A stretch of DNA of 63,761 nucleotides from Ignavibacteria bacterium (GCA_031261605.1 JAISJI010000030.1:1-63761); one strand, 5' to 3'; shown: positions 55,510-63,761, counted from the stretch's first letter. Notes: generated by a model from the letters alone, not told the origin. Program-made: numbers and translations.

Positions 55510-56791
55510 TTTGCCTCCTAAATAGTTTGCTGGGTGAAAAAGATAGATTTTCGTTATTCGCTTTAAGTGTAATGATAATGCCAACTATACCTATTACGAT
55601 GTTCCCAAACCACATACTAAGCACTGGGTCTACCAAATTCCTATCCGCAAGTTTTTCTCCGGCAATCAAACACGCCCAATACAATATGTAGAACATCAAT
55701 GTAATTGCAGCACTTATACCGAAATTTCCGCCTTTGGTAATCACTCCCAAAGGACAGCCAATCAATACAAATACAACACAAGCAAATGGTATAGAATACT
55801 TCTTATGTATCTCTACTTTATAGCTGTTAGCGCGTTCTATATTATTTTCTATGTTGTTATAAGTATTCTGCAATCTGAAAATGAACTGAGGCATATTGAA
55901 ATGCGTTCCCGAAATCAAATACGCAAGATTGGCATTTAGTAGTGTATCCATATTTTGACGCTCCCGCGCTATATTTGAATCGCAACCTGCAATGCGTTCT
56001 TCCATCTCCCAATTAAATAACTCTCTATCTCCTCTGCTAACAGAGCCATCTTCGCTACGTTCAAAGCCGAAGCCATTAGTGTTTGTCATTATCGTGTAGT
56101 CCACAAATTTTGCGTATCTGTAATTATTGACTTTACCATTGGCGGACTGGTGCATTTCTCCATTCTGCAAATGGAATACTAACTTCGTCATATCTGGCGA
56201 GAATGCAATATTGCATCTCTCTGCATTTATCGTTCTGTTAGTCAATCTATTCTTGGTATCATATATCGTAACCCCTTGCAATGTGTTATCCGTAGTATCT
56301 ATTTCGCGTGCCAATATGGTATAGCCCTCTATTTCATTGCAAAATTGTCCCGCTTCCACAGCAAGCGCCGGCTTCTTTCGCTGCACATCGTAAAGCAATA
56401 CCTTCGCCAAATGGTTCGTCTCCGGCACCAATTCACTATTATACAAAAACAATGCGTAAGAGACAAAAACGGATACTAATAGCAATGGACACATCATTCT
56501 AATTAGCGAGCCACCGCTGGCTTTGAGTATAGTTATCTCGTGATTGGCTGACATATTTCCGAATGCTACTAATGATGCGAATAGCACACCCATCGGAATA
56601 GCCAATATAACCATCCAAGCGATATTGTAAGTAATCAACTGCACTATCACTATGTTATCTATACCTTTACCAACAAGTTTATCCAATTGCTTCATCAGAA
56701 ATTGCATCAAAAACAAAAAGATAACCGTAGCACTTCCAAAAAAGAATGGCGCTACACTTGCGCGTATTATATACCTACTTACTCTACTCAA
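55490..56791 (-). CDS. LptF/LptG family lipopolysaccharide export permease
   Basis: 433 residues with a YjgP/YjgQ fold: TM1-3 in the first 120 residues (ASVAPFFFGSATVIFLFLM, IPMGVLFASLVAFG), a periplasmic beta-jellyroll domain (about 135-310) and three C-terminal helices (PFACVVFVLIGCPLGVI). The start is a TTG; no ATG gives the conserved RYIIR N-terminus. With LptBC it pulls LPS out of the inner membrane. F versus G cannot be decided. The gene is divergent from dacB and overlaps the AddB-like gene end to start. Confidence 0.9.
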   Translation of the reverse strand: MSRVSRYIIRASVAPFFFGSATVIFLFLMQFLMKQLDKLVGKGIDNIVIVQLITYNIAWMVILAIPMGVLFASLVAFGNMSANHEITILKASGGSLIRMMCPLLLVSVFVSYALFLYNSELVPETNHLAKVLLYDVQRKKPALAVEAGQFCNEIEGYTILAREIDTTDNTLQGVTIYDTKNRLTNRTINAERCNIAFSPDMTKLVFHLQNGEMHQSANGKVNNYRYAKFVDYTIMTNTNGFGFERSEDGSVSRGDRELFNWEMEERIAGCDSNIARERQNMDTLLNANLAYLISGTHFNMPQFIFRLQNTYNNIENNIERANSYKVEIHKKYSIPFACVVFVLIGCPLGVITKGGNFGISAAITLMFYILYWACLIAGEKLADRNLVDPVLSMWFGNIVIGIVGIIITLKANNENLSFSPSKLFRRQIGTTTI

Positions 56792-56865
56792 TGCTACTTC
56801 TATTTATACTAAATTAAAAAATTGCGTTCAAAAAAACATATAATATAACTAATTTACTTCATTCT

Positions 56866-56896
56866 ATTGTTATTTGACAAAAAATTATTATTTTTG
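56866..56896 (+). promoter_or_regulatory. promoter of dacB
   Basis: ATTG at 56866-56869, 19-bp spacer, TATTTTTG at 56889-56896: close to TTTG-N19-TAnnTTTG, and 34 bp before the ATG at 56931. It rules out an earlier TTG start at 56874. Confidence 0.7.
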
Positions 56897-56930
56897 TAAC
56901 TCACTTCCTTCCAAACGCAGCATACAAATT

Positions 56931-58412
56931 ATGAATAATCTATACAAATACATACTACTTCAAGTAGCACTTATACTATGTGCTACTAACCTTGTCGCAC
57001 AACAATATTCCGATAACGCTACTCCTATAAATTCCATTGTTAATCAAGCGACTTATGCGAATATCAATGCCAATATTAATTCTTTGCTCAACGCTAAGGA
57101 ACTCAATAAGACAAAATTTGGAATCGCTATATACTCTGCAAAATTAAACACTTGGATATATACTAATAACTCTAAACAACTCCTCATTCCAGCATCTAAT
57201 ACAAAACTCGTTACCACGTTCTCCACTTACGAACTCCTTAGAAATAATCCATTTATAACAACCACTATTGCAACGGATGGCGCTGTTTCTGATGGAACGC
57301 TAAATGGGAATTTGTATATCATTGGAAATGGGGATGTGCTTTTATCTGTCAATGACTTAGAAGCAATTGCAGACGAATTGCATAAACTCGGTATCAAAAG
57401 CATTAATGGAAATATATATGGCGATGCCTCTTTCTTCGATTCCATTACAAATCGCTTTCATTATAGTGGCGATTTAGATGAAGTGCAAGCAACTGCTCCT
57501 GTTACTGCATTGCCTATTACTCAAAACATAGCGAATATAATCATTACATCTGGGAATATTGCGGGAAAACAGGTGAATATTCAATCCGTTCCACAATCCG
57601 ATGCCTTTGCATTTGTGAATAACTCCACCATCTCTAAAAAGAAAAAAACGGGAATATCCGTAACTACAACTATTGATGCAAATGGAAAGCAAATATTCCG
57701 TATTTCCGGCACCATCCCACCAAATAGAACACTCTCATACAAACATTTTATTAAAAAACCGGCACTTGTCGTCGCTGCTACTCTAAAGGCACGTCTAACT
57801 GCTGTGGGAATAAATGTGAATGGACAATTTGGCGAAAGCAAGTTCAAAAAATCCTTAGCACCTGCGGTTATACTATACCAATTCAATAGAAATATCAATG
57901 ATATAGTGGCTATTGCGAATAAAAACAGCGATAACTATGTTGCTGAGACATTATTCAAAATCAATGGTGCTATTGCAAATGCTCATCCAAATACTGCAAA
58001 AAGTGCTACATCTGCTGAAATGGCTGTTCTAAAAGCAAATAGCATCCCAAATCCAAGTAACGGCTTTATTTTTAACGATGGTTCTGGCTTATCTCGGCGT
58101 AATGCTATCAATGCAGAAGGGCTTGCGACCATTCTCATTAAAGCACAAAATAAGCCATATTGGAATGATTACGCTGCAACTCTCGCTATTGCTGGAGTTG
58201 ATGGAACTCTCAAAAAGCGTCTTATCGGAACAAATGCCGAAAATAATTTGCGAGGAAAAACCGGAACCCTCAGTAATGTATCGTCATTAGCGGGTTTTGT
58301 TACAACAAATGCCGGCGATGCACTTATATTTGCCATCATTTTCAATGGGGGATACGTGGGATTGTATAAGCAGATTGAGAATTCCATTTGTTGTGCCATT
58401 GCAAGTTATTAA
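56931..58412 (+). CDS. dacB: D-alanyl-D-alanine carboxypeptidase/endopeptidase (PBP4, S13)
   Basis: 493 residues from the ATG after the promoter. A signal peptide (MNNLYKYILLQVALILCAT, cleavage near VAQQ) leads to an S13 domain: SNTK at 88-91 (SxxK), KNSDNYVAETL (SxN) and GKTGTLSNVSSLAG with KTG at 443-445. It trims or hydrolyses peptide cross-links in the periplasm. Its stop codon overlaps the convergent truB stop. Confidence 0.93.
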   Translation: MNNLYKYILLQVALILCATNLVAQQYSDNATPINSIVNQATYANINANINSLLNAKELNKTKFGIAIYSAKLNTWIYTNNSKQLLIPASNTKLVTTFSTYELLRNNPFITTTIATDGAVSDGTLNGNLYIIGNGDVLLSVNDLEAIADELHKLGIKSINGNIYGDASFFDSITNRFHYSGDLDEVQATAPVTALPITQNIANIIITSGNIAGKQVNIQSVPQSDAFAFVNNSTISKKKKTGISVTTTIDANGKQIFRISGTIPPNRTLSYKHFIKKPALVVAATLKARLTAVGINVNGQFGESKFKKSLAPAVILYQFNRNINDIVAIANKNSDNYVAETLFKINGAIANAHPNTAKSATSAEMAVLKANSIPNPSNGFIFNDGSGLSRRNAINAEGLATILIKAQNKPYWNDYAATLAIAGVDGTLKKRLIGTNAENNLRGKTGTLSNVSSLAGFVTTNAGDALIFAIIFNGGYVGLYKQIENSICCAIASY

Positions 58413-59128
58413 ATGACGCCACTCTTTTCTACTAACTCGCTAATAGTCCAAGCAGTTGCAGTATCATACTCGCCGATTTTCGTCCGACGAAGAGCAGTTA
58501 AATATCCACCAACACCTAACTTCTCTCCAATATCCCTTGCCAATGCACGAATATACGTTCCCTTTCCGCAGTTAACTACTATATCTACAAAGGGTAATGC
58601 GATTTTGGTTATATCAATAGAGTAAATTTCCACATCCGAAGGAGCGATTATTACTTCACGTCCTTTGCGTGCAAGTTCATACGCCCTTTTCTTTCCGCCT
58701 ACTTTTTTTGCGGAATATGCTGGTGCGGTCTGCTGTATATTTCCGACAAAAGATTTCACAATCTCTTCAATATACAGCGATTGGATGCTTTGGACATCTA
58801 CTTCATTCTCCTCCTCTGTCTCTGTATCGAATGACGGCGTAGTTGCACCAAGTTTTATCGTTGCTGCGTATTGCTTTGGAAGCGACTGAAAGTCCACAAT
58901 TCGCTTCGTAGATTTCGCTAAACATAGAATTAACAAGCCAGTAGCAAATGGGTCAAGCGTGCCACAATGCCCAATTTTCTTCACATTTACAATACGCCGC
59001 AACTTTGCCACAACATCAAATGAAGTCCATCCAACTGCCTTATCTATCAGCACCGCAGCACCTTCTTCATTGCTTATATTGATGAACTCCTGAAAAGAAA
59101 GCTCCGCATCTTTATTATAAATTAACAT
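58409..59128 (-). CDS. truB: tRNA pseudouridine-55 synthase
   Basis: 239 residues. GHCGTLDPFATGLL carries the catalytic Asp59; DKAVGWTSFDVV before it and KGTYIRALARDIGEKLG later are TruB motifs. It makes pseudouridine 55 in the T-loop of tRNAs. The C-terminal PUA domain is reduced or absent, as in shorter members. It ends in a 4-base overlap with dacB. Confidence 0.94.
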   Translation of the reverse strand: MLIYNKDAELSFQEFINISNEEGAAVLIDKAVGWTSFDVVAKLRRIVNVKKIGHCGTLDPFATGLLILCLAKSTKRIVDFQSLPKQYAATIKLGATTPSFDTETEEENEVDVQSIQSLYIEEIVKSFVGNIQQTAPAYSAKKVGGKKRAYELARKGREVIIAPSDVEIYSIDITKIALPFVDIVVNCGKGTYIRALARDIGEKLGVGGYLTALRRTKIGEYDTATAWTISELVEKSGVI

Positions 59129-59307
59129 ACCATTCCTAAGTTATTTATTGCAAATTAACACTTTTTCCCCAATATTCAATAAAATATTCCGAAACATATT
59201 ACATATCCCTAGTATATAAAAAAAACATATAAATAATATTTTTTTATCAATATAGTGTGGATTTCAAAAAATATCATTATATTGAGCGATCTATGTTATA
59301 CGTATAA

Positions 59308-59322
59308 GCACAATTTTTGTGC
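59308..59322. repeat. small hairpin in the leader of the secreted-protein pair
   Basis: GCACAA-TTT-TTGTGC, perfect six-pair hairpin 27 bp before the ATG at 59350. Its place in the 221-bp region after truB suggests a leader element; no TAnnTTTG box was found upstream of it. Confidence 0.35.
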
Positions 59323-59349
59323 GAAAAACAAATAATAAACGGAGGATTT

Positions 59350-60354
59350 ATGCTATTAGAAGCAAAATCTCGAGGCAGTACTCCCAAAGTATTGCTCAAA
59401 ACATTGACCATCGCAGCGGCTGTTATGCTGACGTCAATGTTCAGCGTTAATTCTAATGCTCAGGGGCTACCTTGCTACCCTGAAATGTGCGGAGCGTTCT
59501 ATTCCACGCCTGCATACAACTACACACCTGTGCTATACTCCTATATGCCGTGTGACGTCTTAGTTGGCTATATAGTTATGGATAGTATAATAGCACATAT
59601 CCGAGAGTTGTATCCATATTATAGTTCACAAGCGGAACTCATTAATGGACTTACCGCCACGGGCGACACTCTCAATTATGCACTAAAGTATCTGTATCGG
59701 TTGCAGGATTACAATCCTATCCTTTACTATACTTTTCTCAACACTCCACAAACCACAAAGAGGCAACCGATGACGTTGCTGGGCGACCTTACGAAACACA
59801 TTCGCAAGGTAAAAGGGCTTAAATACGAAGAAGTCATTAAAGCCGACTACATTTTACAGGTGCACATAAACAGTACACAGACGATTACCGACTACGGAAC
59901 AGCGCCGGATTATGATAATTCTTATACCATCGTTGTTCATACAAGCGTTACAGACACAATAAAAGGGCAAATTTTACCTGCATTCACTAATGGTATCATT
60001 GTTATCAAAGAAGCGGATTCAGAAGGTGAGATAGTTTGCCAAAACTCCAATTTTCCAGCAACAACAGATTTTCTTTTTAGTTTTACTAGGGGATGGGCAA
60101 GAATTCCTGCAGTAGAAAAAGATTATATTGTTTTTGCTCGCTTAATTGGATGGTGCTCAACCGGCGGAACGCAATATTACGAAATTAGACCTACTATGCT
60201 TAATGGAGATAATTCCGATGGAATATTCCCTATAGAAAATGGCTATGTAACTGATTATAGCAACGTGTTCGGATTAGGAAAGCAAGTCCCATTACAACAA
60301 TTCAAAGATGCCGTAAATGCATTTGTTAATTCCGTAAAAAACTACGGCGAATAG
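59350..60354 (+). CDS. secreted protein of unknown function, partner of the pseudo-metzincin
   Basis: 334 residues; the start is fixed by GGAGG five bases before ATG. A long signal sequence (LLKTLTIAAAVMLTSMFSV to about SNAQG) is followed by a Cys/Tyr-rich mature N-terminus (LPCYPEMCG). The middle, ADYILQVHINSTQT to KDYIVFARLIGWC, has the strand order of the OB-fold/NTR-like secreted domains found in Bacteroidota exoproteins; this is a weak structural guess. No T9SS sorting domain. The strong ribosome-binding site is shared with the next gene, 10 bp on, suggesting high, matched expression. Confidence 0.7.
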   Translation: MLLEAKSRGSTPKVLLKTLTIAAAVMLTSMFSVNSNAQGLPCYPEMCGAFYSTPAYNYTPVLYSYMPCDVLVGYIVMDSIIAHIRELYPYYSSQAELINGLTATGDTLNYALKYLYRLQDYNPILYYTFLNTPQTTKRQPMTLLGDLTKHIRKVKGLKYEEVIKADYILQVHINSTQTITDYGTAPDYDNSYTIVVHTSVTDTIKGQILPAFTNGIIVIKEADSEGEIVCQNSNFPATTDFLFSFTRGWARIPAVEKDYIVFARLIGWCSTGGTQYYEIRPTMLNGDNSDGIFPIENGYVTDYSNVFGLGKQVPLQQFKDAVNAFVNSVKNYGE

Positions 60355-60364
60355 GAGGTGTACT

Positions 60365-61231
60365 ATGAAAAAGAGAATTCTTTTTTGTGTTGTATTAACT
60401 ATTTGTTTTGGCAATGCTTTAAGGGCACAAACCAATAGTATAGCGTTGCCTCTATGTATATCAATCAACGGCGATAGCATTAATGTATCCGCAAATGACC
60501 TAACTACTGCAGCAAACAAATGGAATTCTATTTGCAATATGTGTAGTAGCAATGGCTGTGGAACTCTTATTAAAGCAATACTTAGTGACAACCCAAATTT
60601 ATTTAAAAACCCATACGAAGACATTTCCTCTATGGTAATAACAGATTCCAGTGGTTTACGTGGTTACTATATCTATTTCAATAATACAACACAATTCCGC
60701 GAAGGCGCTCCACATAATCCAAATGTGAAAAACGGCATTGCTAACAGGGTTATTATGAATAGTGAACAGATAACAGCCACACAATACTTAACTGATACTT
60801 ACGACATCGCAATATACAACTTGGTAGATGTTGCTACCCACCAAATCGGCGAACTATTAGGACTTGAAGATGCTAATATGGCACATCCAATTAATAGTCC
60901 TGCCTCCAAAGATAGTTTTGCAGAATTAGAAGCAGCATTTAAGATACTATATTGCACAAACGGCAACGAATTGGGCGAAAAAAATGTTGCTCCGAATCCA
61001 TCGGACAAGCATATAGACATTGAATTGAATGTTGATACAGATTCATACGTATCTGTATCAGTTATGGATGCCCTTGGCAGACATCTGCTGACTCCCATCC
61101 AACGCAAATTCTACAATAGCGGAAATTACACAGAACACATCAGCGTAGAAGCATTGCAAAATGGCAGCTACTTTGTTGTAATTGACTATGGTTATAGAAG
61201 AAGTGTCCTTCCTTTCATCGTCCGCAAATAA
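60365..61231 (+). CDS. T9SS-exported pseudo-metzincin
   Basis: 288 residues: signal peptide (MKKRILFCVVLTICFGNAL, cut near LRAQ), a domain of about 170 residues that resembles a matrixin-like metzincin, and a T9SS type A sorting domain (VAPNPSDKHIDIELN, VSVMDALGRHL, ALQNGSYFVVID, ending in FIVRK). Where metzincins have HExxHxxGxxH/D this protein reads HQIGELLGLED at 159-169, followed by a Met-turn-like NMAHP. The general-base Glu is Gln and the second zinc His is Glu, so catalysis is unlikely. AGGAGGTG precedes the ATG. A terminator follows. Confidence 0.8.
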   Translation: MKKRILFCVVLTICFGNALRAQTNSIALPLCISINGDSINVSANDLTTAANKWNSICNMCSSNGCGTLIKAILSDNPNLFKNPYEDISSMVITDSSGLRGYYIYFNNTTQFREGAPHNPNVKNGIANRVIMNSEQITATQYLTDTYDIAIYNLVDVATHQIGELLGLEDANMAHPINSPASKDSFAELEAAFKILYCTNGNELGEKNVAPNPSDKHIDIELNVDTDSYVSVSVMDALGRHLLTPIQRKFYNSGNYTEHISVEALQNGSYFVVIDYGYRRSVLPFIVRK

Positions 61232-61247
61232 TACCCCTAAAAAGAAG

Positions 61248-61288
61248 TAAGCTCGCAGTTGGAAAAAAGTTACGGGCTTATTTTTTTT
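61248..61288 (+). terminator. terminator after the secreted-protein pair
   Basis: TAAGCTCG/CGGGCTTA (one T-G) with a 15-nt loop and eight T, 16 bp after the stop. Confidence 0.88.
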
Positions 61289-61383
61289 GCTCTAAAGTTG
61301 ATAGAGTATCGCTATATAACCTCCACATTAAAATAATTTACAAAAATTAGATAACAAATAGAAATCTATTGTGGAAAAAATAG

Positions 61384-61391
61384 TATATTTG
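61384..61391 (+). promoter_or_regulatory. -7 element of the sensor kinase gene
   Basis: TATATTTG, full match to TAnnTTTG, giving a leader of about 180 nt before the ATG at 61577. Confidence 0.6.
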
Positions 61392-61393
61392 TG

Positions 61394-61416
61394 CTCGCTA
61401 AGTAGAACTCAGCGAG
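61394..61416 (+). promoter_or_regulatory. leader hairpin of the sensor kinase mRNA
   Basis: CTCGCT/AGCGAG, perfect six-pair stem with an 11-nt loop, right at the expected transcript 5' end. Such 5' hairpins stabilise mRNA or serve regulation. Confidence 0.4.
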
Positions 61417-61520
61417 ATTTATTTCGGCTCATATAGTATTCATTGACGTGTAGCTAAATGCAAATACCCGTTTTTGGAATACTAAAACGAATTTAATATA
61501 CACATATACATCGGAGAAAA

Positions 61521-61565
61521 ATGCTGTCAAGCAAATTCTGTCTCATATATTGTCTTAAACCTTAA
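61521..61565 (+). CDS. possible leader peptide (uORF) before the sensor kinase
   Basis: ATG after CGGAGAAAA opens 14 codons, MLSSKFCLIYCLKP, stopping 11 bp before the kinase ATG. The kinase itself has no evident ribosome-binding site, so its translation could depend on the uORF. A frame this short can arise by chance. Confidence 0.3.
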   Translation: MLSSKFCLIYCLKP

Positions 61566-61576
61566 TCAATTATAAT

Positions 61577-63295
61577 ATGAAAAAAGAAAAGAACAAAAAT
61601 AACCTCTTAGCGTTACATATAGGAAACGCACATTCCCATACAGATAAAAAGACAAAGAATAATACATTTTCGATAATACTAGCAGTGTCAGTATTGGTTG
61701 TAGGAACTATATTGGTAATGATATATGTATATTTCAAAGCAAATGTGGAAAAAGAAGAAAGAGCCACAGAATTTGCTCACATCGCAAATGTAGAATTAAA
61801 TGCTATTGCTGCACGCGAAGTATCATTCGTATACAACAAAGCCACAGCCATTAAACTATCAAAAACCGGCACAGCAGAGGAAATAATGACAAAAGTAAAT
61901 CGTGGAAGAGTCAAGACGGTAAGCAAATATAGTGTGCCTTTTAGGACAAAAATGCTGTTTGCCGGTGTAATGCCTAATGAAAAAGGTGACGGCAATGGGG
62001 TTTACCTTGATAAATATTGTAATGAAGATAGTGAGAAAAAAGATGTTCCATCTACACACTTTATTGACTCAGTGCTAAATAATTCAATATTGTCGGAACC
62101 TTTTCCTGACAATGAAAATTGTATTACATTTGGTCCTGTTAAAATAATAGCCGATATAGACACGGTTTACATTCTTTTTGCTGTTCCACTTACAAGAACA
62201 GTTGAATTTTCCCCACCACAATTAAGGTCTTTTATGCAACCATCTGACAGAGTTAATCAAAGAGGATATTTTATTGGAGCAATACAATTAACCTTGCTTG
62301 ACTCTACGATGAAATTAATTGCAGCAGATTATCCGGACAAAGACATCAAATGGGCATTGACAAACGAAGACAAATATGTATTAGGAGATGAGGCGGCTAT
62401 AGATGCTATTGCATCCACGCATATTCTTGATTATCCACTTCATAATTGGAAAGTGCATTGTGTTACAGAGATGAATTATACAAGGGTGTTTAAATCATAC
62501 TCTTGGATGTTCCTAATCCTTCTTGCTATTGTATCTCCTACCTACATAATTGTCAATAAATATTTTAACATTCTGCAAAAAAGGACAAACGAATTAATAT
62601 TAGCCAATTCCACAAATATACAACTTTTTTCAATTATTTCGCACGACTTGCGAAATCCTATAACAGCAATAAATAATACAGCCGAAGTCCTATCTGACCA
62701 CCATAGCCAGATGGATGCCATCCAAATTGAGCAACAAACAAAACGATTAGTAGAAATGTCAAGCAACGTGACGGCTCTATTAACAAACCTATTAAATTGG
62801 GCAAGGATAAATATGGACGAAATGAAATACGACCAGCAAGAAAATATATTAAACGAAATCGTAGATGATGTTATTAACCAAATAAAAGGACAAGCAACCC
62901 AAAAAAATATTGAGGTCATTTTTGAAAACTCTGACAAACAATTATCTGTATATTGCGATTTTAATATGATAGTAACAGTGTTGCGAAATCTAATATCTAA
63001 TGCAATAAAATTTTCGCCTCGTGATTCTAATATTATAATTTCAGCGAACGAAGCCAAGGATAAAAAAGTGGTCGTTATTTCTGTTAGAGACGAAGGGGTT
63101 GGAATGGAAGAAGACATAGCCGCAAATATATTTCATTCTAAGATGACAACAATAGGAACGACGGGAGAAAAAGGCACAGGACTTGGATTGCAACTTTGTG
63201 AGGAGTTTATTAAACGCCACAATACTATGATTTGGGTAGAGTCGGAAGTTGGAAAAGGTAGCACTTTCTATTTCTCTCTGAAAACAACGAAATAG
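61577..63295 (+). CDS. membrane sensor histidine kinase
   Basis: 572 residues. TM1 at about 34-56, a periplasmic sensor region of about 245 residues with no family I recognise, and TM2 at about 306-327. Then come a coiled coil, the HisKA box FSIISHDLRNP (His356), N-box VLRNLISNAIKFSP, G1 VRDEGVGM and G2 GEKGTGLGLQLCEEF. It lacks HAMP, PAS and receiver domains. No response regulator lies next to it, so its partner is elsewhere. Its position beside the T9SS-exported pair hints at control of exported functions, but nothing proves this. Confidence 0.92.
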   Translation: MKKEKNKNNLLALHIGNAHSHTDKKTKNNTFSIILAVSVLVVGTILVMIYVYFKANVEKEERATEFAHIANVELNAIAAREVSFVYNKATAIKLSKTGTAEEIMTKVNRGRVKTVSKYSVPFRTKMLFAGVMPNEKGDGNGVYLDKYCNEDSEKKDVPSTHFIDSVLNNSILSEPFPDNENCITFGPVKIIADIDTVYILFAVPLTRTVEFSPPQLRSFMQPSDRVNQRGYFIGAIQLTLLDSTMKLIAADYPDKDIKWALTNEDKYVLGDEAAIDAIASTHILDYPLHNWKVHCVTEMNYTRVFKSYSWMFLILLAIVSPTYIIVNKYFNILQKRTNELILANSTNIQLFSIISHDLRNPITAINNTAEVLSDHHSQMDAIQIEQQTKRLVEMSSNVTALLTNLLNWARINMDEMKYDQQENILNEIVDDVINQIKGQATQKNIEVIFENSDKQLSVYCDFNMIVTVLRNLISNAIKFSPRDSNIIISANEAKDKKVVVISVRDEGVGMEEDIAANIFHSKMTTIGTTGEKGTGLGLQLCEEFIKRHNTMIWVESEVGKGSTFYFSLKTTK

Positions 63296-63371
63296 TATAG
63301 ATAAAATTCGATAAAAAAAACACTACATTTGAAACTTTGTTCGGTATTGTTAAATTGAAAACATATAGTTT

Positions 63372-63533
63372 TCATACAATTCTCCATTCAATTTCAAAAA
63401 TAACAAATTCAACAACGCCACTATCATTTTTGGCCAATTTTGAAAATATTATGTCCCGCCTATGAAACCTCGCTAAATAGTGCCGTATTCGAGTGTTGTA
63501 GCCCTCAACTGTAAAAGTTTTCTGCCTTCCGTG
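63372..63533 (-). mobile_element. C-terminal remnant of an IS1-like transposase
   Basis: A minus-strand frame of 53 codons without a start reads GRQKTFTVEGYNTRIRHYLA, then RFHRR and FSKLAKN, to TGA at 63372. The V-E-G-x-N-x-R-I-R-H-Y-L-A-R block with a following basic stretch and S-K matches the C-terminal catalytic-Glu region of IS1-family transposases. The N-terminal two thirds and terminal inverted repeats are missing, so it is a dead fragment. Confidence 0.6.
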
Positions 63534-63661
63534 AAATTGTTAATAATTTATATTCCTTAAAATAGCAATCAATTTTTCTGTTGTAATTCCACTGAATTCA
63601 GGTGATGCGGTAAAACCTGCGATTGTTAAGATTTTTTCTATTCCATATTTTCTGCTGTTTT

Positions 63662-63760
63662 TTACCTGATTATCATAAATTTATTCGTATATTTTGCACT
63701 GGGAGCATTTAAAATAATTAAATATATCCCATTAATAAAATTATTTATAGGTATCTCAAA
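63662..63760 (-). CDS. T9SS sorting domain, end of a protein that begins beyond the window
   Basis: A minus-strand frame open to the window edge reads IPINNFINGIYLIILNAP, then KYTNKFMIIR and TAA. The pattern (I-x-NF-x-NGIYLI, a spacer, KF-x-I-I-basic) is the last part of a type A T9SS sorting domain. Only 32 residues are visible, so the cargo is unknown. Confidence 0.65.
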   Translation of the reverse strand, partial: FEIPINNFINGIYLIILNAPSAKYTNKFMIIR

Positions 63761-63761
63761 A

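Noticed and set aside
63543..63680. Open minus-strand frame of 46 codons between the transposase remnant and the T9SS domain
   Set aside because: No start codon and it overlaps the end of the T9SS gene in another frame. Mentioned under the right-end finding only.
1..63761. CRISPR array, rRNA operon, integrase or complete insertion sequence
   Set aside because: No regularly spaced repeats, rRNA segments, recombinase motifs or intact transposase genes were seen in the window.

Overview
The window is strongly AT-rich and comes from the Bacteroidota/Chlorobiota side of the FCB group. Four observations support this. At least eight genes carry a TAnnTTTG -7 promoter element in front of a fitting start codon. 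Three secreted proteins end in a type IX secretion (T9SS, Por) C-terminal sorting domain. There is a TonB-dependent receptor, and families such as DUF2851 and a stand-alone AddB-like nuclease are typical of the group. T9SS domains together with class II (B12) ribonucleotide reductase would fit Kapabacteria/Ignavibacteria-like lineages, but the window cannot fix the genus.

Layout. 1-9.6 kb: the 3' end of a TonB receptor, nudix-parA, then a leftward run of lipoprotein, secreted M6-type protease, dihydroorotate dehydrogenase, glycosyltransferase and mtgA. 9.8-15.7 kb: nrdJ followed almost without gap by a polyprenyl-phosphate sugar transferase and rmlA. 15.7-21.6 kb: a small island of DNA modification and restriction genes. 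It holds a GmrSD/SspE-like DUF262-DUF1524 gene cut by one in-frame TAA, queG, a beta-class DNA methyltransferase with a frameshifted gene just upstream, and hutH. 21.6-26.6 kb: mreBC, rpsT, tRNA-Arg(ACG), cydAB. 26.6-27.2 kb: a decayed gene between related hairpins. 27.2-36 kb: RNA methyltransferase, family-4 uracil-DNA glycosylase, queE, birA, an MFS transporter, a CAT-anticodon tRNA, yajC, a DUF4886/SGNH-like protein, DUF2851, yebC. 36-44.3 kb: ldcA, a tilS with a lysine-rich extension of about 485 residues, thiS-thiE, class I fructose-bisphosphate aldolase, and a NitT/TauT-type ABC importer. 44.8-59.1 kb: kbl, a TPR protein, dnaJ, an unknown small protein, clpC with unusual dyads upstream, an RsbW-like ATPase, an AddB-like nuclease, an LptF/G permease, dacB, truB. 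59.3-63.8 kb: two secreted proteins, one with a metzincin site degraded to HQIGE; a sensor kinase with a structured leader; an IS1-like transposase remnant; and the sorting domain of another T9SS cargo at the right edge.

Most of the window is housekeeping: envelope synthesis (mtgA, mreBC, lptF/G, dacB, ldcA), translation and tRNA modification (queE, queG, tilS, truB, rpsT, tRNAs) and proteostasis (clpC, dnaJ). The unusual parts are the broken restriction/modification island, the tilS fusion, the pseudo-metzincin pair next to a sensor kinase, the hairpin-flanked pseudogene and the dyad cluster before clpC. No CRISPR array, integrase, complete insertion sequence or rRNA was seen.
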